NCBI GenBank assembly: GCA_021300055.1
Contig: JAJTHU010000283.1
Span: 1 to 7,366, forward strand
Direction of reading: 5' to 3'
DNA length: 7,366 bases
Origin: Nitrosomonadaceae bacterium
Lineage (GTDB): Bacteria > Pseudomonadota > Gammaproteobacteria > Burkholderiales > Usitatibacteraceae
Every line of letters begins with the position of its first letter. Position 1 is the stretch's first letter. The translations under genes were made by a program, and so were the position numbers. Shown here piece after piece: positions 1 through 6,574 of this stretch. The notes under the pieces are model-generated. The model was not told the DNA's origin. It searched no databases and was given only the letters and a program-made list of their open reading frames with translations.

Positions 1-3
1 AAT

Positions 4-489
4 TCAGACGTAGCGAACGTCTACGATCTCGTACTCTTTGCTGCCGCCGGGTGCGCGGACCTCGACAGTGTCCCCCGCCGACTTGCCGATCATCGCGCGA
101 GCGATGGGGCTCGAAAACGATATCTTGCTGTGCTTGATGTCCGCCTCGTCTTCGCCGACGATCTGGTAGCTCGCCCTCTCACCCGTCTCTACTTCTTCCA
201 AATCAACGGTCACGCCAAAGACAACGCGCCCGTCTTCTTCGAGCGTCTTGGGATCGATCATTTGCGCAGAGGATAGCTTGGCTTCCAATTCAAGGATGCG
301 CCCCTCGATAAAGCCTTGGCGCTCTTTAGCCGCGTCGTACTCAGCGTTCTCCGAAATGTCACCCTGCGCGCGTGCTTCTGCAATCGCTTTGACGATGCTT
401 GGGCGCTCAACGCTCTTCAGGCGCTGTAGCTCAGCCTTAAGCGCTTCCGCGCCGGCAACCGTCAATGGAACTTTGGCTATGCCACTCAT
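4..489 (-). CDS. greA: Transcription elongation factor GreA
   Basis: This 161-residue protein has the normal GreA length. GreA enters the RNA polymerase secondary channel and stimulates cleavage of the 3' end of backtracked transcripts, which restarts stalled elongation. The N-terminal coiled coil spans about residues 10-75. Its tip carries the signature GDISENAEYDAAKE, with Asp44 and Glu47 matching the acidic pair (E. coli D41/E44) that coordinates the catalytic magnesium. The C-terminal FKBP-like domain (about 85-161) includes SPIARAMIGKSAGD and ends in the typical YEIVDVRYV. The ATG at 489 is preceded by AGGAG (495-499) with a 5-base gap, so the start is secure. The TGA stop at 4-6 lies inside the window, so the gene is complete. 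It begins 12 bases after the carB stop and is probably the last or a distal gene of the carAB transcript. Nothing in it is unusual. Confidence 0.97.
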   Translation of the reverse strand: MSGIAKVPLTVAGAEALKAELQRLKSVERPSIVKAIAEARAQGDISENAEYDAAKERQGFIEGRILELEAKLSSAQMIDPKTLEEDGRVVFGVTVDLEEVETGERASYQIVGEDEADIKHSKISFSSPIARAMIGKSAGDTVEVRAPGGSKEYEIVDVRYV

Positions 490-494
490 GAAAT

Positions 495-499
495 CTCCT
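495..499 (-). promoter_or_regulatory. Shine-Dalgarno site of greA
   Basis: AGGAG on the minus strand sits 5 bases before the greA ATG, in the 12-base gap that follows the carB TGA. Such a strong site in so short a gap suggests that greA initiates its own translation on a shared carB-greA message. Confidence 0.8.
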
Positions 500-501
500 G
501 A

Positions 502-3500
502 TCAAGCAGCAAGCCGCCGATGCAATTCTTGTAATGGATAAACGTTTAGCTCAGCGAGGTGTTGCATGCCGATGCACGCGGCACGCGCGCCAGAAACGGT
601 AGTGTAGTACGTGATGCGTCCTTGGAGGGCGGCATTTCGAATCGACCAAGAGTCCCGGATCGAGCGCTTGTCTTCTTCGACGGTATTGATGATCAACTGA
701 ATCTCTCGGTTCTTGATCATGTCAACGATATGAGGGCGCCCCTCAAGGACCTTGTTAACGGCTTCTACGGTAATGCCGGCTTTGGCTAGGTGTGCGGCAG
801 TGCCCTTGGTCGCGACCAGCGAGAAGCCAAGTTCGGTGAGAACGCGGGCAATCTCGACGAGCTTGTCCTTGTCCTGATTGCGTACCGAGAGAAACGCGCG
901 CCCCGCCCCCGGGCCGGTAACCGGCAGCTTGATGCCTGCTCCCATTTGCGACTTCACAAACGCCTCGGCGAATGTCACGCCCACTCCCATCACCTCGCCA
1001 GTCGACTTCATCTCGGGTCCAAGAATGACATCAACACCCGGGAACTTGATGAACGGGAACACTGCTTCCTTCACGGAGTAGTAGCTCGGCGTAATCTCTT
1101 TGGTGAAACCTTGCGTGCGCAAACTAATTCCGGCCATTGCGCGCGCCGCGATCTTCGCGAGCGGGGCAGCAATCGCCTTGGATACATACGGCACTGTGCG
1201 CGAAGCACGCGGATTCACTTCAAGAACGTACACCGTATCCTTACCGTCCTCTTGCTTGATGGCGAACTGCACGTTCATTAAGCCGACGACGTTCAACGCG
1301 CGCGCCATCGCGACCGTCTGCCGACGCAGTTCGTCCTGCAGCTCGTTCGATAGCGAGAACGGCGGCAGCGAACACGCGGAGTCTCCAGAGTGCACGCCAG
1401 CTTGTTCGATGTGTTCCATGATGCCGCCGATGACAACATCGGTGCCATCACTTACTGCGTCGACGTCGACCTCGATTGCATCGTTCAAGAACCTGTCGAG
1501 CAGCACCGGTGAATCATTCGACACCTTCACCGCTTCGCGCATGTAGCGCTCAAGGTCCGACTCAACGTGGATGATCTCCATCGCACGGCCACCCAACACA
1601 TAAGACGGGCGGACCACGAGCGGATAACCGATCTCGCGCGCCTTCTCCATCGCTTCTTCATTGGTGCGCGCCGTACGGTTCGGCGGCTGCAGCAACTTCA
1701 ATTCATGAATGAGCTTTTGGAATCGCTCGCGGTCTTCGGCCACGTCGATTGCATCCGGCGTCGTCCCAATGATTGGCACGCCGTTCGCCTCGAGGGCGCG
1801 CGCCAACTTCAACGGCGTCTGACCGCCGAACTGCACGATGACACCGACTGGTTTTTCTTTGTCCACAATCTCCAGCACATCTTCAAGCGTCAGAGGCTCA
1901 AAGTAGAGACGATCCGAGGTGTCGTAATCGGTCGATACGGTTTCAGGGTTGCAGTTGACCATGATGGTTTCAAAACCATCCTCGCGCAACGCAAGAGCAG
2001 CGTGGACGCAGCAGTAGTCAAACTCAATACCTTGACCAATACGGTTGGGGCCGCCACCCAAAATCATGATCTTGCGACGATCAGTCGGGTTCGCCTCGCA
2101 CTCTTCGTCGTAACTTGAATACATGTAGGCAGTCGAAGTGGAAAACTCCGCCGCACAGGTATCGACCCGCTTATAGACCGGACGAATTCCAAACGCGTGA
2201 CGGCGCGCGCGAACATCCGCCTCCTTAACTTTCAGCAAGTAGGCAAGTCGTCGGTCTGAAAATCCCTTGCGCTTGAGTGAACGCAGCGTCGCCGCATCGA
2301 GTTGATCGAGCGTTTTCTTCTCGATCTCCAATTCTAGGTTGACGAGCTCCTGGATCTGCACCAGAAACCACGGATCAATCTTGGTGTAGCCGTGTACTTC
2401 CTCAAGCGACATACGAATACCGAACGCATCGGCAACGTACCAAAGACGCTCGCCGCGCGGATAGGCGAGTTCGTCGCCAATCTTTTCCGGGTCAACCGTC
2501 TTGAGGTTGAAGCCATCAACACCGGTTTCCAAGCCACGCAATGCCTTCTGTAGTGACTCTTGGAAATTACGCCCAATTGCCATGACCTCGCCGACGCTCT
2601 TCATTTGCGTGGTCAGTCGGTCATCCGCCTGCGGGAACTTTTCGAATGCGAATCTTGGGACCTTGGTAACCACGTAATCGATGGATGGCTCGAATGATGC
2701 GGGCGTCGCGCCGCCAGTGATATCGTTGCGAAGCTCATCAAGCGTGTAGCCAACCGCCAGCTTCGCCGCGACCTTTGCAATCGGAAAGCCCGTTGCCTTT
2801 GAGGCGAGCGCGGAAGAACGCGAAACGCGCGGATTCATCTCGATGACGACCATCCGGCCGTTCTTTGGATTCACCGCAAACTGAACGTTCGACCCGCCGG
2901 TTTCCACACCGATTTCACGCAAGCAAGCCAGCGAGGCGTTGCGCATGATCTGGTATTCCTTGTCGGTGAGGGTCTGTGCCGGCGCTACCGTGATGGAATC
3001 ACCGGTATGCACACCCATCGGATCTAGGTTCTCGATTGAACACACGATGATGCAGTTGTCGTTGCGATCGCGCACGACTTCCATCTCGAACTCTTTCCAG
3101 CCGAGCAAGGACTCTTCAATCAGCAACTCTCTTGTAGGCGAAGCCTCCAAACCGCGCTCGCAAATCTCGACGAACTCATCGCGGTTGTACGCGATACCAC
3201 CACCGGAACCACCCATGGTAAAGCTAGGACGGATGATTGCAGGGAAGCCAATTGCCGCCTGAACTTGCAGCGCCTCTTCCATCGAGTGCGCAATGGCCGA
3301 CCGAGCAGATTCCAGCCCGATCTTGGTCATGGCCTTCTTGAATTTCTCGCGGTCCTCGGCTTTGTCAATCGCTTCTTTGGTCGCGCCGATCATTTCAACG
3401 CCGTGCTTTTCGAGCACACCGTGCTTCGCCAAATCAAGCGCGCAGTTGAGCGCGGTCTGGCCGCCCATCGTCGGGAGCAACGCGTCAGGTTTTTCCTTCT

Positions 3501-3735
3501 CGATGATCTTCTCGACGACGCGCCACGTGATGGGCTCGATGTAAGTGACATCGGCCATATTCGGGTCGGTCATGATCGTCGCGGGATTCGAGTTGATCAG
3601 GATGACCTTATAGCCCTCGTCGCGCAGCGCCTTACAAGCTTGGGCTCCGGAGTAGTCGAACTCGCACGCCTGACCAATAACAATCGGGCCCGAGCCAATA
3701 ATGAGAATTGACTTGATATCAGTACGCTTAGGCAC
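502..3735 (-). CDS. carB: Carbamoyl-phosphate synthase large subunit
   Basis: This is the large subunit (1077 residues; the E. coli protein is 1073), which makes carbamoyl phosphate from ammonia, bicarbonate and two ATP for pyrimidine and arginine synthesis. Two homologous ATP-grasp halves are visible. The first (about 1-400) has IIGSGPIVIGQACEFDYSG at 12-30, Arg129, Arg169, His243, Glu299 and Asn301, in line with E. coli numbering. The oligomerisation segment is about 400-555. The second half (about 556-935) repeats the pattern with GGGPNRIGQGIEFDY from 560 and EVNPRASR near 839. The C-terminal MGS-like allosteric domain (about 940-1077) keeps Ser950, Lys956, Thr976, Thr979 and Lys995, equivalent to the E. 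coli UMP/IMP contacts, so nucleotide regulation is probably retained. The start is GTG at 3735, preceded by GGAG (3743-3746) with a 7-base gap. It overlaps the carA end by 8 bases, out of frame, which suggests translational coupling. Confidence 0.98.
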   Translation of the reverse strand: MPKRTDIKSILIIGSGPIVIGQACEFDYSGAQACKALRDEGYKVILINSNPATIMTDPNMADVTYIEPITWRVVEKIIEKEKPDALLPTMGGQTALNCALDLAKHGVLEKHGVEMIGATKEAIDKAEDREKFKKAMTKIGLESARSAIAHSMEEALQVQAAIGFPAIIRPSFTMGGSGGGIAYNRDEFVEICERGLEASPTRELLIEESLLGWKEFEMEVVRDRNDNCIIVCSIENLDPMGVHTGDSITVAPAQTLTDKEYQIMRNASLACLREIGVETGGSNVQFAVNPKNGRMVVIEMNPRVSRSSALASKATGFPIAKVAAKLAVGYTLDELRNDITGGATPASFEPSIDYVVTKVPRFAFEKFPQADDRLTTQMKSVGEVMAIGRNFQESLQKALRGLETGVDGFNLKTVDPEKIGDELAYPRGERLWYVADAFGIRMSLEEVHGYTKIDPWFLVQIQELVNLELEIEKKTLDQLDAATLRSLKRKGFSDRRLAYLLKVKEADVRARRHAFGIRPVYKRVDTCAAEFSTSTAYMYSSYDEECEANPTDRRKIMILGGGPNRIGQGIEFDYCCVHAALALREDGFETIMVNCNPETVSTDYDTSDRLYFEPLTLEDVLEIVDKEKPVGVIVQFGGQTPLKLARALEANGVPIIGTTPDAIDVAEDRERFQKLIHELKLLQPPNRTARTNEEAMEKAREIGYPLVVRPSYVLGGRAMEIIHVESDLERYMREAVKVSNDSPVLLDRFLNDAIEVDVDAVSDGTDVVIGGIMEHIEQAGVHSGDSACSLPPFSLSNELQDELRRQTVAMARALNVVGLMNVQFAIKQEDGKDTVYVLEVNPRASRTVPYVSKAIAAPLAKIAARAMAGISLRTQGFTKEITPSYYSVKEAVFPFIKFPGVDVILGPEMKSTGEVMGVGVTFAEAFVKSQMGAGIKLPVTGPGAGRAFLSVRNQDKDKLVEIARVLTELGFSLVATKGTAAHLAKAGITVEAVNKVLEGRPHIVDMIKNREIQLIINTVEEDKRSIRDSWSIRNAALQGRITYYTTVSGARAACIGMQHLAELNVYPLQELHRRLAA

Positions 3736-4882
3736 GGGACTTCTCCATCAATTTGACGAAGCGATCAAACAAGTAGCTCACTTCGTGGGGACCCGGGCTC
3801 GCCTCAGGATGACCTTGGAAGCTAAACGCGGGTTTATCGGTGCGTTCGATTCCTTGGCAGGTGCCATCGAACAGCGACTTGTGCGTCACGCGCAAGTTCG
3901 ATGGGAGTGTCGACTCATCGACAGCAAAACCGTGATTCTGGCTGGTGATGAACACTCGCTTGTTGTCGAGGTCTTGCACTGGATGATTCGCGCCGTGATG
4001 ACCAAACTTCATCTTCACCGTGCGTGCGCCGGATGCGAGCCCGAGTAATTGATGACCTAAACAAATGCCGAAGGTAGGCGTACCTGTGGTCACGACTTCG
4101 CGGATCGCGTTCACCGCGTAATCGCACGGCTCCGGATCGCCAGGACCATTAGAAAGAAACACGCCGTCGGGCCGCATAGCCAATACCTCGGCAGCGGCGG
4201 TCTTCGCGGGCACCACGTGCACCGCGCAGCTACGATCTGCGAGCATGCGCAAAATGTTGTGCTTAACGCCGTAATCGAATGCCACCACCTTAAAACGCGG
4301 CTTGGTGAGTTTGCGATAGCCAACACCAAGCGCCCACGTGCTGGTGTCCCAGTCATATGCCTGCTTGGTGCTGACCACCTGCGCCAAATCAAGGCCAACC
4401 ATACGCGGCGCGGCTAGAGCGAGTTCGCGAGCGCGCGCAATCGCCTCATCGCTGTGGCTGCCCGTCAGAATGCAGCCATTCTGCGCGCCCTTCTCTCGGG
4501 TAAGGCGCGTTAGGCGTCGCGTGTCGATGTCAGCGATGGCAACAATGCCATTGCGAATCAAATAATCCGGTAGCGATTCTTCACTGCGGAAGTTCGATAC
4601 CAAAAGTGGAAGATCACGGATGATGAGTCCGGCGGCGTAGGCGCGTGTCGACTCCGCATCTTCGGCGTTGGTGCCAACGTTCCCGATGTGCGGATACGTC
4701 AACGTCACAATCTGCCCCATGTACGAGGGGTCAGTGAGGATTTCTTGGTAGCCAGTCATCGCGGTGTTAAACACCACTTCGCCGACGGTCGACCCAGTTG
4801 CGCCAATGGAAGTGCCTTTGAACGTCGATCCGTCCGCAAGAACTAGTACAGCCGGGGCGGATCTGTTTTCTGTGGCGCTCAC
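3728..4882 (-). CDS. carA: Carbamoyl-phosphate synthase small (glutaminase) subunit
   Basis: CarA hydrolyses glutamine and passes ammonia through a tunnel to CarB. With the start chosen here it is 384 residues, close to E. coli CarA (382). The N-terminal CPSase small-chain domain (about 8-150) contains LADGSTFKG, VVFNTAMTGYQEILTDPSY and IADIDTRRLTR. The class I glutamine amidotransferase domain (about 195-380) has LSNGPGDPEP, the nucleophile elbow FGICLGHQLLGLASG with Cys274, and FQGHPEASPGPHE with His358 and Glu360, so the catalytic triad is intact. The open frame extends upstream to a TTG at 4894. I prefer GTG at 4880-4882 because GGAG lies 6 bases before it, whereas the TTG has no ribosome site. 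The TAA stop lies inside carB. A 353-base leader with a promoter and a terminator precedes the gene, so it may be regulated separately from dapB. Confidence 0.97.
   Translation of the reverse strand: MSATENRSAPAVLVLADGSTFKGTSIGATGSTVGEVVFNTAMTGYQEILTDPSYMGQIVTLTYPHIGNVGTNAEDAESTRAYAAGLIIRDLPLLVSNFRSEESLPDYLIRNGIVAIADIDTRRLTRLTREKGAQNGCILTGSHSDEAIARARELALAAPRMVGLDLAQVVSTKQAYDWDTSTWALGVGYRKLTKPRFKVVAFDYGVKHNILRMLADRSCAVHVVPAKTAAAEVLAMRPDGVFLSNGPGDPEPCDYAVNAIREVVTTGTPTFGICLGHQLLGLASGARTVKMKFGHHGANHPVQDLDNKRVFITSQNHGFAVDESTLPSNLRVTHKSLFDGTCQGIERTDKPAFSFQGHPEASPGPHEVSYLFDRFVKLMEKSRA
3743..3746 (-). promoter_or_regulatory. Shine-Dalgarno site supporting the carB GTG start
   Basis: GGAG lies inside the last codons of carA, 7 bases before GTG 3733-3735. 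No in-frame ATG occurs near this position, and the first internal methionine would delete the N-terminal nucleotide-binding loop, so this site fixes the GTG as the carB start. Confidence 0.7.
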
Positions 4883-4888
4883 GACGGA

Positions 4889-4892
4889 CTCC
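4889..4892 (-). promoter_or_regulatory. Shine-Dalgarno site deciding the carA GTG start
   Basis: GGAG is followed by TCCGTC and then GTG (4882-4880), a standard 6-base spacing. The rival TTG start at 4894 overlaps this site and has no purine-rich sequence upstream of it, so the GTG is favoured. The base context is GTGA, so the stop codon of an upstream open frame overlaps this start. Confidence 0.65.
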
Positions 4893-4919
4893 AATGGTCT
4901 AAATCAGGCAAAGCTTGAC

Positions 4920-4937
4920 GCGATAGGCACCTATCGC
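4920..4937. repeat. 18-base palindrome in the carA leader
   Basis: GCGATAGG-CA-CCTATCGC is a perfect inverted repeat with 8-base arms around a 2-base centre. It lies between the intrinsic terminator and the carA ribosome-binding site, 28 bases clear of the latter. It could be a dimeric repressor operator or an RNA hairpin in the leader. It lacks a T-tract on either side, so it is not a terminator. No protein can be assigned to it from sequence alone. Confidence 0.6.
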
Positions 4938-4982
4938 AGCGAAGCAGTTGGGACTTCGGCTCGCAACAAAGTTTGCGCCCAC

Positions 4983-5027
4983 AAAAAACGGGAAAGGCAT
5001 TCGGCAACTGGGCCGATGGCTTTCCCG
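4983..5027 (-). terminator. Intrinsic terminator / candidate attenuator upstream of carA
   Basis: On the minus strand CGGGAAAG (5027-5020) pairs perfectly with CTTTCCCG (4996-4989). After one C/C mismatch, three more pairs form (CAT with ATG). A bulged A follows, then four more pairs (CGGC with GCCG), closing a six-base loop CCAGTT. The 3' arm is followed directly by TTTTTT (4988-4983). That is 15 base pairs plus a U-tract, a classic rho-independent terminator. It lies 209 bases past the dapB stop and about 100 bases before carA. The best promoter in the gap is upstream of it, so it could attenuate carAB rather than simply end the bamE-dapB message. On the plus strand no T-run follows, so it is not bidirectional. 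Confidence 0.85.
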
Positions 5028-5138
5028 CGCATGTTTCGCAAACAGCGTAAGAGTACAAAGTGATGGAGATGGGCGACGCCTCGACAACTCTGAGACCCGA
5101 CCTTCTACGCATTCACAATGTAACGCGATTAAAGCGAC

Positions 5139-5168
5139 ATTTTACCGGATTTACCCCGCGCCGTCCAA
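5139..5168 (-). promoter_or_regulatory. Predicted sigma70-type promoter for carAB
   Basis: On the minus strand a -35 element TTGGAC (5168-5163) is separated by 18 bases from a -10 element TAAAAT (5144-5139). Four of six bases in the -35 and five of six in the -10 match consensus. The predicted transcription start is near 5132, about 250 bases before carA, and the promoter begins about 67 bases after the dapB stop. I found no comparable promoter between the terminator (4983) and carA, which places the terminator inside the carA leader. Confidence 0.55.
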
Positions 5169-5235
5169 TTGACTAGCGTGACAGTGCGAGTCACACCGAT
5201 CTAACGAATGCCTAAACCAAGAGTGGGCATTGCAA

Positions 5236-6033
5236 CTAAGCTGCGCCGCGTAGTCCGAGCACGTCGTGCATATCGAACAATTCAGGCGCTCGGCCAACCA
5301 ACCACTTGGCCGCCCGCAGCGCACCTTCAGCATAAGTCGCGCGCGAGGACGACCGGTGCGTGATTTCAATCCGCTCTCCGTTGAGCGCGAAGAATACGGT
5401 GTGGTCGCCGACAATGTCACCACCACGCATGGACGAAAACCCGATGCTACCGGCGGTACGCGCCGCATCTGCACCATGTCGCTCAAACACGCCGACTTCA
5501 TCGATGCGCTGGCCGCGCGCTTCTGCAGCGACGCGACGGAGCATGAGTGCTGTCCCCGAGGGCGCATCGACTTTGAGTTTGTGATGGGCTTCAAACACTT
5601 CGATGTCCGCTGCCAGACCCAAGGCTTTTGCAGCCTGCTCAACGAGTTTCGCAGTCACGTTTACACCGAGGCTCATGTTCGGCGCGAACACGATGGGCAT
5701 ACGCTGTGCATACGATCGCAACCGAGCCAACTGTTCGAAGTCGAAGCCGGTTGTGCCTATTACAGCTGCGACGCCGTGCTGAGCGCACATTTCAAGATGG
5801 GCGAGCGTTCCGGCAGGACGCGTGAAGTCAATAAGGCAATCGACGTTCTTGAGTGCCGCAAGGTCGCCGGTGACTGCGTACCCGCCCACCGAAGAACCGA
5901 CAAGTGGGCTGTGAGCGTGCTCAAGTGCGAGTCGCACCTCCGTGGTGGGGTCTGCCGTTGCCGCGTCAAGCAGCATGCGTCCCATGCGCCCACCCGCACC
6001 TGCGATGGCGAGTTTCAACGGTGGCTGCGCCAT
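5236..6033 (-). CDS. dapB: 4-hydroxy-tetrahydrodipicolinate reductase
   Basis: DapB reduces 4-hydroxy-tetrahydrodipicolinate with NAD(P)H in the diaminopimelate/lysine pathway, which supplies peptidoglycan cross-linking residues. The protein is 265 residues, normal for the family (E. coli 273). The N-terminal Rossmann fold opens with IAGAGGRMGRML (10-21), followed by LIDFTRPAGTL (67-77), GTTGF (93-97) and APNMSLGVNV (117-126). The catalytic segment EAHHKLKVDAPSGTA (148-162) holds His150, His151 and Lys154, equivalent to E. coli His159, His160 and Lys163. MRGGDIVGDHTV (202-213) is the substrate-domain motif. The ATG at 6033 overlaps the bamE stop by one base (TAATG), with no clear Shine-Dalgarno, so translation is probably coupled to bamE. 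The stop is TAG at 5238-5236. Confidence 0.97.
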   Translation of the reverse strand: MAQPPLKLAIAGAGGRMGRMLLDAATADPTTEVRLALEHAHSPLVGSSVGGYAVTGDLAALKNVDCLIDFTRPAGTLAHLEMCAQHGVAAVIGTTGFDFEQLARLRSYAQRMPIVFAPNMSLGVNVTAKLVEQAAKALGLAADIEVFEAHHKLKVDAPSGTALMLRRVAAEARGQRIDEVGVFERHGADAARTAGSIGFSSMRGGDIVGDHTVFFALNGERIEITHRSSSRATYAEGALRAAKWLVGRAPELFDMHDVLGLRGAA

Positions 6034-6488
6034 TACTGCGCTTTTTTGGGATCAGGCGGTGCGCCGGGCGGCGTTGCGTCTGGCGTTTTGCGGCGCTCAC
6101 CGCCACCAGTGAGGATTTCGATCGGCGAGGCCATTCCCTCAATGCGAGCGACTTTCTCCTGCTCGAAAAAGACCGAAACCTTGAAGGTCTGCTGCGTGCG
6201 ACCAAACGGGTTGGCGAGCAGGCTAAATTTTTTCTCTGCGTTGCGATCGTCTGAGTAGTAGTAGTCCCAGCGATTGCCATTGAACGCGTCCTGCAACAAT
6301 GGCGTGCCGAGCGCATTACGCACGTCGAGGCGGGACATGCCGGGCTTCACGCGGTTCAGTTGCTCCTGCGTGACCAAGTTTCCCTGTTGGACATCTAGCC
6401 GGTAAACGCCGAAGTTCGAACAGCCGACCAATCCGGTCAAGCTCGCAGACACGACGACGAACGCCGCAAATTTCAATCTAAATTTCAT
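6033..6488 (-). CDS. bamE: Outer membrane protein assembly factor BamE (lipoprotein)
   Basis: BamE (also called SmpA or OmlA) is a lipoprotein of the BAM complex, which folds beta-barrel proteins into the outer membrane. With the start chosen here it is 151 residues. A basic n-region (KFRLK) and hydrophobic stretch precede the lipobox LVGC, with Cys23 as the lipidation site. Ser24 follows it, which fits outer-membrane sorting. The mature domain shows YRLDVQQGN, LVTQEQLNRVKPGMSRLDVRNALGTP and NRWDYYY, all typical of the family. The last 25 or so residues are rich in proline, charged residues and glycine and are probably disordered. The frame opens at GTG 6497, but AGGTG (6495-6499) covers that codon and lies 6 bases before ATG 6488, so I take the ATG. 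It is the first gene of a unit with dapB and is divergent from fur. Confidence 0.95.
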   Translation of the reverse strand: MKFRLKFAAFVVVSASLTGLVGCSNFGVYRLDVQQGNLVTQEQLNRVKPGMSRLDVRNALGTPLLQDAFNGNRWDYYYSDDRNAEKKFSLLANPFGRTQQTFKVSVFFEQEKVARIEGMASPIEILTGGGERRKTPDATPPGAPPDPKKAQ

Positions 6489-6494
6489 GTGCCG

Positions 6495-6499
6495 CACCT
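6495..6499 (-). promoter_or_regulatory. Shine-Dalgarno site deciding the bamE ATG start
   Basis: AGGTG lies 6 bases upstream of ATG 6488-6486. The longer alternative beginning at GTG 6497 would use bases of this site as its start codon and would have no ribosome site of its own. Confidence 0.65.
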
Positions 6500-6516
6500 A
6501 GCAAATCGAGCCATGG

Positions 6517-6522
6517 ATTATA
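6517..6522 (-). promoter_or_regulatory. Predicted -10 element of the bamE-dapB promoter
   Basis: A perfect TATAAT on the minus strand lies 28 bases before the bamE ATG and predicts a leader of about 20 bases. The hexamer 17 bases upstream (GGGTTC, 6545-6540) is a poor -35 match, so the promoter may rely on its consensus -10 or on an activator. Confidence 0.5.
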
Positions 6523-6561
6523 GCCGAGCCCGCCTTGGCGAACCCTAGGGCCGCAATGCGC

Positions 6562-6574
6562 TATGATGTTCATA
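6562..6574 (+). promoter_or_regulatory. Predicted fur -10 element inside a palindrome
   Basis: TATGAT (6562-6567) is a good -10 element on the plus strand, and transcription would start near 6574, about 84 bases before fur. It forms the left half of the inverted repeat TATGA-TGT-TCATA (6562-6574). Aligned to the 19-base Fur box, the central 11 bases match at 9 positions but the flanks do not match, so Fur autoregulation is only a suggestion. The nearest -35-like hexamer, TTGGCG (6535-6540), is 21 bases away, too far for an optimal promoter. Confidence 0.4.

Larger units (their letters stand above)
4879..5112 (-). other. Open frame through the carA terminator, possible leader peptide
   Basis: A 77-codon ATG-initiated frame begins about 20 bases after the predicted transcription start. 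It reads through the whole terminator hairpin and stops at TGA 4881-4879, overlapping the carA GTG as GTGA. The translation is basic and cysteine-rich: Cys27, Cys30, Cys44, Cys49, Cys50, Cys59 and Cys62, including CETC and CDRC pairs. I do not recognise it as a known family. No Shine-Dalgarno precedes the ATG, and a second frame (5087-4899) is also open, so chance is a real possibility. In E. coli pyrBI the 44-codon leader peptide likewise spans the attenuator and ends just before pyrB. That precedent is the reason for listing this frame, and it is not asserted as a gene. Confidence 0.3.
4883..5235. other. dapB-carA intergenic region (353 bases)
   Basis: This non-genic stretch holds, in minus-strand order, the dapB 3' end, the predicted promoter (5168-5139), a stretch rich in pyrimidines (about 5070-5040), the terminator hairpin (5027-4983), a small hairpin CGCAA/TTGCG (4977-4962), the 18-base palindrome (4937-4920) and the carA ribosome-binding site. 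No RNA gene, insertion sequence or plus-strand gene is supported. Just after dapB, a weak stem GTGTGA/TCACGC (about 5195-5175) has no T-run, so I do not call it a terminator. Confidence 0.6.

Noticed and set aside
1..5. The window begins AATTC, like an EcoRI-cut end.
   Set aside because: A GAATTC occurs internally near 2184, and nothing else suggests a cloning junction. Five bases are not evidence.
4948..5172. A plus-strand 74-codon frame across the carA leader.
   Set aside because: It has no family resemblance or ribosome-binding site, and it runs antisense to the promoter and terminator.
5175..5195. Stem GTGTGA/TCACGC after dapB, considered as the dapB terminator.
   Set aside because: It has only six pairs including a wobble, a nine-base loop and no T-tract. 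The real terminator signal is at 4983-5027.
5266..6258. A long plus-strand open frame (330 codons) antisense to dapB and bamE.
   Set aside because: It runs opposite two unmistakable conserved genes, crosses their junction, has no recognisable domain, and is explained by GC-rich codon bias of the real strand.
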